Under the pieces are notes generated by a model that was not told the DNA's origin, searched no databases, and saw only the letters and a program-made list of their open reading frames with translations. A stretch of DNA of 64,000 bases from an uncultured Veillonellaceae bacterium. Its GTDB lineage: Bacteria; Bacillota; Negativicutes; Veillonellales; Dialisteraceae. Below are positions 61,235 to 64,000 of the stretch, one piece after another (positions within the stretch are counted from its first letter, which is position 1; the number at the start of each line of letters is the position of its first letter). The stretch is from the NCBI GenBank assembly GCA_949286115.1, contig CASEBK010000003.1, positions 1 through 64,000 on the forward strand, given 5' to 3'. A program made the translations under genes and the position numbers.

Positions 61235-61906
61235 TTACGCAAGTCCCGCCTCCCGCAGACGGGAGCGCACGGCTTCTGCGATGCGCGCGGGAGAAAGAAG
61301 CACGTCTCCCTCCGCGCAGGGCACGCGAAGCCAGCCGTACCGCTCTGCGAGCAGCCTGTACGCTTCATGGCAGCGGCGGAGATAGTCCAGATGCTGCTCA
61401 TGGATATCCATGGACCCGCCTTCCGCCGCACGCTGCCGCACCAGACGCTCTGAGAGCGCAAGGGGCATATCGAGAAGGACCACATGATCCGGTCTGGGCA
61501 GTTCCAGCTTCTCATACTCTGTCTCCTCGAGCCACTGCAGAAAGGCGAGCCGCTCCTCCGGATCATCGTACTTCGTCATCTGATGCACCATGTTGCTCGT
61601 GGTGTATCGGTCTGCAATAACGAGGCCCCCCGATACATAAAACGTTCTCCATTTCGTGCGGTACGAAGCGAAGCGGTCCAGTGCAAAAAAGAGGGACGCC
61701 GCGAAGGGATTGACATCGGACGGATCGCTCCCGAACTCACCGGCCAGGTACATGCGGACCAATGCGGAGGAATCGCTCTCATAATCGGGAAATGCGACGC
61801 GGCGCAGGTCTTTGCCCTCTTTCTGAAGTGTTTCTGCAAGAAGCGCCGACTGCGTCGCTTTGCCGCTGCCGTCGATGCCTTCCAGCACGATCAGGGTGCC
61901 TTTCAT
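61235..61906 (-). CDS. tmk: Thymidylate kinase
   Basis: 223 residues from the ATG at 61906 (AAAGGACAC upstream). The P-loop is LEGIDGSGKATQ: the usual Ser/Thr after GK is Ala, as in some Firmicute homologues, so the enzyme is probably active but this should be noted. DRYTTSN (the DRY/F motif) and the lid region RQRAAEGGSMDIHEQ are present. It phosphorylates dTMP to dTDP. It sits between pth and the rib operon. Confidence 0.92.
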   Translation of the reverse strand: MKGTLIVLEGIDGSGKATQSALLAETLQKEGKDLRRVAFPDYESDSSALVRMYLAGEFGSDPSDVNPFAASLFFALDRFASYRTKWRTFYVSGGLVIADRYTTSNMVHQMTKYDDPEERLAFLQWLEETEYEKLELPRPDHVVLLDMPLALSERLVRQRAAEGGSMDIHEQHLDYLRRCHEAYRLLAERYGWLRVPCAEGDVLLSPARIAEAVRSRLREAGLA

Positions 61907-61927
61907 ACTGTGTCCTTTCCGTGATGC

Positions 61928-61954
61928 AAAAAGGAGGCCCACAAAGGGCCCTCC
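61928..61954 (-). terminator. Intrinsic terminator after pth
   Basis: The hairpin GGAGGGCCC-TTTGT-GGGCCTCC (one bulge) is followed by TTTTT on the minus strand. Confidence 0.85.
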
Positions 61955-61958
61955 TTCA

Positions 61959-62546
61959 TCACCTATCCTTTTTTACATGCTCTTTTTTCGGATTGAACTG
62001 ATTCATCGCTTTGTCCACGCCGATGCGGAGCGCCCCCTCGATGGAGTCCGCCGTATGGTGCTTGGCCGCTTCGATGAGCGCGATCTCTTCGCCGTAGGGC
62101 CGCCCCAGCACATGCTGCACCACCGTGTGCCCATCCCTCGGATGTCCCACGCCGATCCGGAACCGGTTGAACTCTTCCGTGCCAAGATGAGCGATGAGCG
62201 ACTTGATGCCGTTGTGCCCGCCGGACGCGCCCTTCTTGCGGATGCGCGTCTTGCCCGGCGGCAGGTCAAGATCATCGCAGACGACGTAGATATCCTCCGG
62301 CTCGATCTTGTAATACCGGGCGATGGCTCCCACCGATTCCCCGCTGTTATTCATATAGGTGAGCGGCTTCACCAGAAGGATCTTTTCGCCTTCCCGCGTA
62401 CAGGAAGCGATCTTTGCCTTCATGTCCTCTTTCCAGAGAGAGACGCCCCACCGCGATGCCAGCTCGTCGATGACGTCGAACCCCATATTGTGACGGGTAT
62501 GGGCATACTCCGCGCCAGGATTGCCCAATCCTACGATCAGTTTCAT
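61959..62546 (-). CDS. pth: Peptidyl-tRNA hydrolase
   Basis: 195 residues. KLIVGLGNPGAEYAHTRHNMGF (catalytic His in TRHN, Asn in GLGNPG), KPLTYMNNSGESV, VCDDLDLPPGKTRIRKKGASGGHNGIKS are all conserved. It releases peptides from stalled tRNAs. It follows prs by 15 bp, the same order as in Bacillus (glmU-prs-...-pth). Confidence 0.98.
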   Translation of the reverse strand: MKLIVGLGNPGAEYAHTRHNMGFDVIDELASRWGVSLWKEDMKAKIASCTREGEKILLVKPLTYMNNSGESVGAIARYYKIEPEDIYVVCDDLDLPPGKTRIRKKGASGGHNGIKSLIAHLGTEEFNRFRIGVGHPRDGHTVVQHVLGRPYGEEIALIEAAKHHTADSIEGALRIGVDKAMNQFNPKKEHVKKDR

Positions 62547-62561
62547 GGATGCCCGGCCGCC

Positions 62562-63521
62562 TTATTCCTTGTCGTCAAAGAGCTGGCTCACAGACACTTC
62601 GTGGAAGATGCGCATGATCGCTTCGCCGAGAAGGGGAGCGACGGAGAGAACCGTGAGCTTCGGCTGCATCTTTTCCGGCGGGATGGGCAGCGAATTCGTC
62701 ACGATCAGTTCTTTGATGTTGGAATTGCGGATGCGTTCCGTCGCCGGATCTGTAAGGACCGGATGGCACACCGCCGCATACACGGATTTGGCGCCCGCTT
62801 CTGCAAGGGCCTTCGCCCCTTCGCAGAGGGAACCTGCCGTGTCCACCATATCGTCGACGATGACACAGTTGCGTCCTTCCACCGTGCCGATGATGTTCAT
62901 GACTTTCGCCACGCCCGGCTCCGGACGGCGCTTTTCGATGATGGCGATGGGCGCGCCGACGCGGTCTGCGAGCTCTCTGGCACGGGTCACGCCGCCCAGG
63001 TCAGGCGACACGATGGTGAGATCGTCCAGATGTTTGCCGCGGATGTAGTTCGCCAGGAGAGATGCCGACATGAGATGATCCACCGGCACATCGAAGAAGC
63101 CCTGGATCTGTCCGGCATGAAGGTCCATAGTGACGACGCGGGTCACGCCGGCTTTGGACATGAGGTCCGCCACGAGCTTGGACGTGATCGGCTCTCTACC
63201 GCGGGTCTTGCGGTCCTGACGAGCATAGCCGTAGTACGGCACCACCACGGTGATGTGGCGGGCCGAAGCGCGCTTCAGCGCGTCCACCATGATGAGCATC
63301 TCCATCAGGTTGTCATTGACGGGCGCACCGGTCGGCTGGATCACGAAGACGTCCTTGCCGCGGACGCTTTCATTGATCATCACCTGGATCTCCCCATTGT
63401 TGAACCGTCCGCACATCGCCTTCCCCAGCGGGATGCCAATATAGTCGCAGATTTCCTTTGCCAGTACGGGATGCGCCGTGCCGCTGAAGATCTTCAGCTT
63501 GGATTCGTCTTCCATTTTCAT
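62562..63521 (-). CDS. prs: Ribose-phosphate pyrophosphokinase
   Basis: 319 residues. [29 protein letters not shown] [26 protein letters not shown] and the PRPP loop [15 protein letters not shown] are complete. It makes PRPP from ribose 5-phosphate and ATP for purines, pyrimidines and the salvage enzyme xpt. Start behind AGGGGAG. It lies 58 bp after the glmU stop. Confidence 0.98.
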   Translation of the reverse strand: MKMEDESKLKIFSGTAHPVLAKEICDYIGIPLGKAMCGRFNNGEIQVMINESVRGKDVFVIQPTGAPVNDNLMEMLIMVDALKRASARHITVVVPYYGYARQDRKTRGREPITSKLVADLMSKAGVTRVVTMDLHAGQIQGFFDVPVDHLMSASLLANYIRGKHLDDLTIVSPDLGGVTRARELADRVGAPIAIIEKRRPEPGVAKVMNIIGTVEGRNCVIVDDMVDTAGSLCEGAKALAEAGAKSVYAAVCHPVLTDPATERIRNSNIKELIVTNSLPIPPEKMQPKLTVLSVAPLLGEAIMRIFHEVSVSQLFDDKE

Positions 63522-63579
63522 TTTCTTTCTCCCCTTCTTAAAAGATGAATGAAATGTACAATATGGTTATTTTACCACA

Positions 63580-64000
63580 TCAATCCTTATATGTGTCGTC
63601 CTTGACCCAATGTTCGATATTTTTCTGCTTCGCCCGCGCAACGGAGAGCGCTTCTTCCGGCACATCCTTCGTGATAGTCGAGCCCGCCGCGGTGAATGCC
63701 CGCTTTCCGATATGCACCGGCGCGACGAGATTGGTATTGCAGCCGATGAACGCATGGTCCTCTACTACGGTGCGGTATTTTTTCTTCCCGTCGAAATTGA
63801 CGGTAACGGTGCCGCAGCCAAAGTTGACTTTCTCTCCCACGTCCGCATCGCCGCAGTAAATGAGGTGCGGCAGCTTCGTGCCGTTTCCGATATCGGAATT
63901 TTTCACCTCGACGAAATTGCCCACTTTGATATGGTCATGCATGACTGTGCCCGGGCGGAGATGGACGAAGGGTCCCAGCTCATTATGGCTGCCCAGCGTG
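63580..64000 (-). CDS. glmU: Bifunctional N-acetylglucosamine-1-phosphate uridyltransferase/acetyltransferase, C-terminal part
   Basis: About 140 residues are present; the 5' part lies beyond the right edge. [61 protein letters not shown] and NYDG-like [10 protein letters not shown] belong to the left-handed beta-helix acetyltransferase domain; the catalytic His is in PHLIYCGD. It makes UDP-GlcNAc, used by murA and lipid A synthesis in this window. Confidence 0.96.
   Translation of the reverse strand, partial: TLGSHNELGPFVHLRPGTVMHDHIKVGNFVEVKNSDIGNGTKLPHLIYCGDADVGEKVNFGCGTVTVNFDGKKKYRTVVEDHAFIGCNTNLVAPVHIGKRAFTAAGSTITKDVPEEALSVARAKQKNIEHWVKDDTYKD

Noticed and set aside
1..64000. CRISPR arrays, tRNA and rRNA genes
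   Set aside because: Looked for regularly spaced repeats, and for cloverleaf and rRNA landmarks; none seen.

Overview
The window looks like chromosome of a Gram-negative-type Firmicute (Negativicutes, probably the Veillonella/Dialister/Megasphaera group; genus not decided). The envelope genes (bamA, Skp/OmpH-like proteins, lpxD, an LpxL-type acyltransferase, tamB, mlaEFD, tolC, two-partner secretion) show an outer membrane with LPS. A phenylalanine T-box leader, an FMN riboswitch, Ktr-type potassium uptake and a glmU-prs-pth...mfd-murJ/spoVB-mazG gene order are Firmicute traits. The DNA is visibly GC-rich. Every gene I accept is on the minus strand, so transcription runs from high to low coordinates; long plus-strand frames are antisense shadows.

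Layout by coordinate. 1-6.6 kb: two-partner secretion pair, transporter tpsB followed by a very large exoprotein tpsA that runs off the left edge. 6.6-7.7 kb: a gene-free stretch with degenerate direct repeats and a perfect inverted repeat. 7.7-11.7 kb: pheS-pheT behind a T-box. 11.7-16.1 kb: acyl-CoA dehydrogenase and a MacAB-type ABC exporter. 16.2-22.4 kb: phosphoglucomutase, PfkB kinase, xpt, MFS permease, alpha/beta hydrolase and lipid A acyltransferase. 22.4-23.7 kb: a scar made of a truncated phage gene and a decayed IS30-family element.

23.8-40.5 kb is the outer-membrane assembly block: mlaE-mlaF-mlaD-tolC, then tamB, a sigma-70-family factor, a single-pass membrane protein, bamA, an unknown envelope protein, three OmpH-like proteins (two of them lipoproteins) and lpxD. 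MlaD carries a C-terminal beta-rich extension, which fits the transmembrane-bridge Mla system described in Veillonella parvula. 40.6-49.2 kb: a SpoIVB-type S55 peptidase homologue, a small biotinyl/lipoyl-like exported protein, an MreB homologue, murA, ktrAB, a diacylglycerol-glucosyltransferase-like enzyme and HU.

49.2-64 kb: mazG, a MurJ/SpoVB-like flippase, mfd and folKBP, with a promoter-plus-terminator leader upstream of folP; then ribDE-ribBA-ribH under an FMN riboswitch, tmk, pth, prs and the 3' part of glmU at the right edge. Points most worth checking are the possible sigma/anti-sigma pair inside the outer-membrane block, the candidate attenuator or small RNA upstream of folP, the apparent duplication of the PheS N-terminal domain, and the unknown protein between bamA and ompH.
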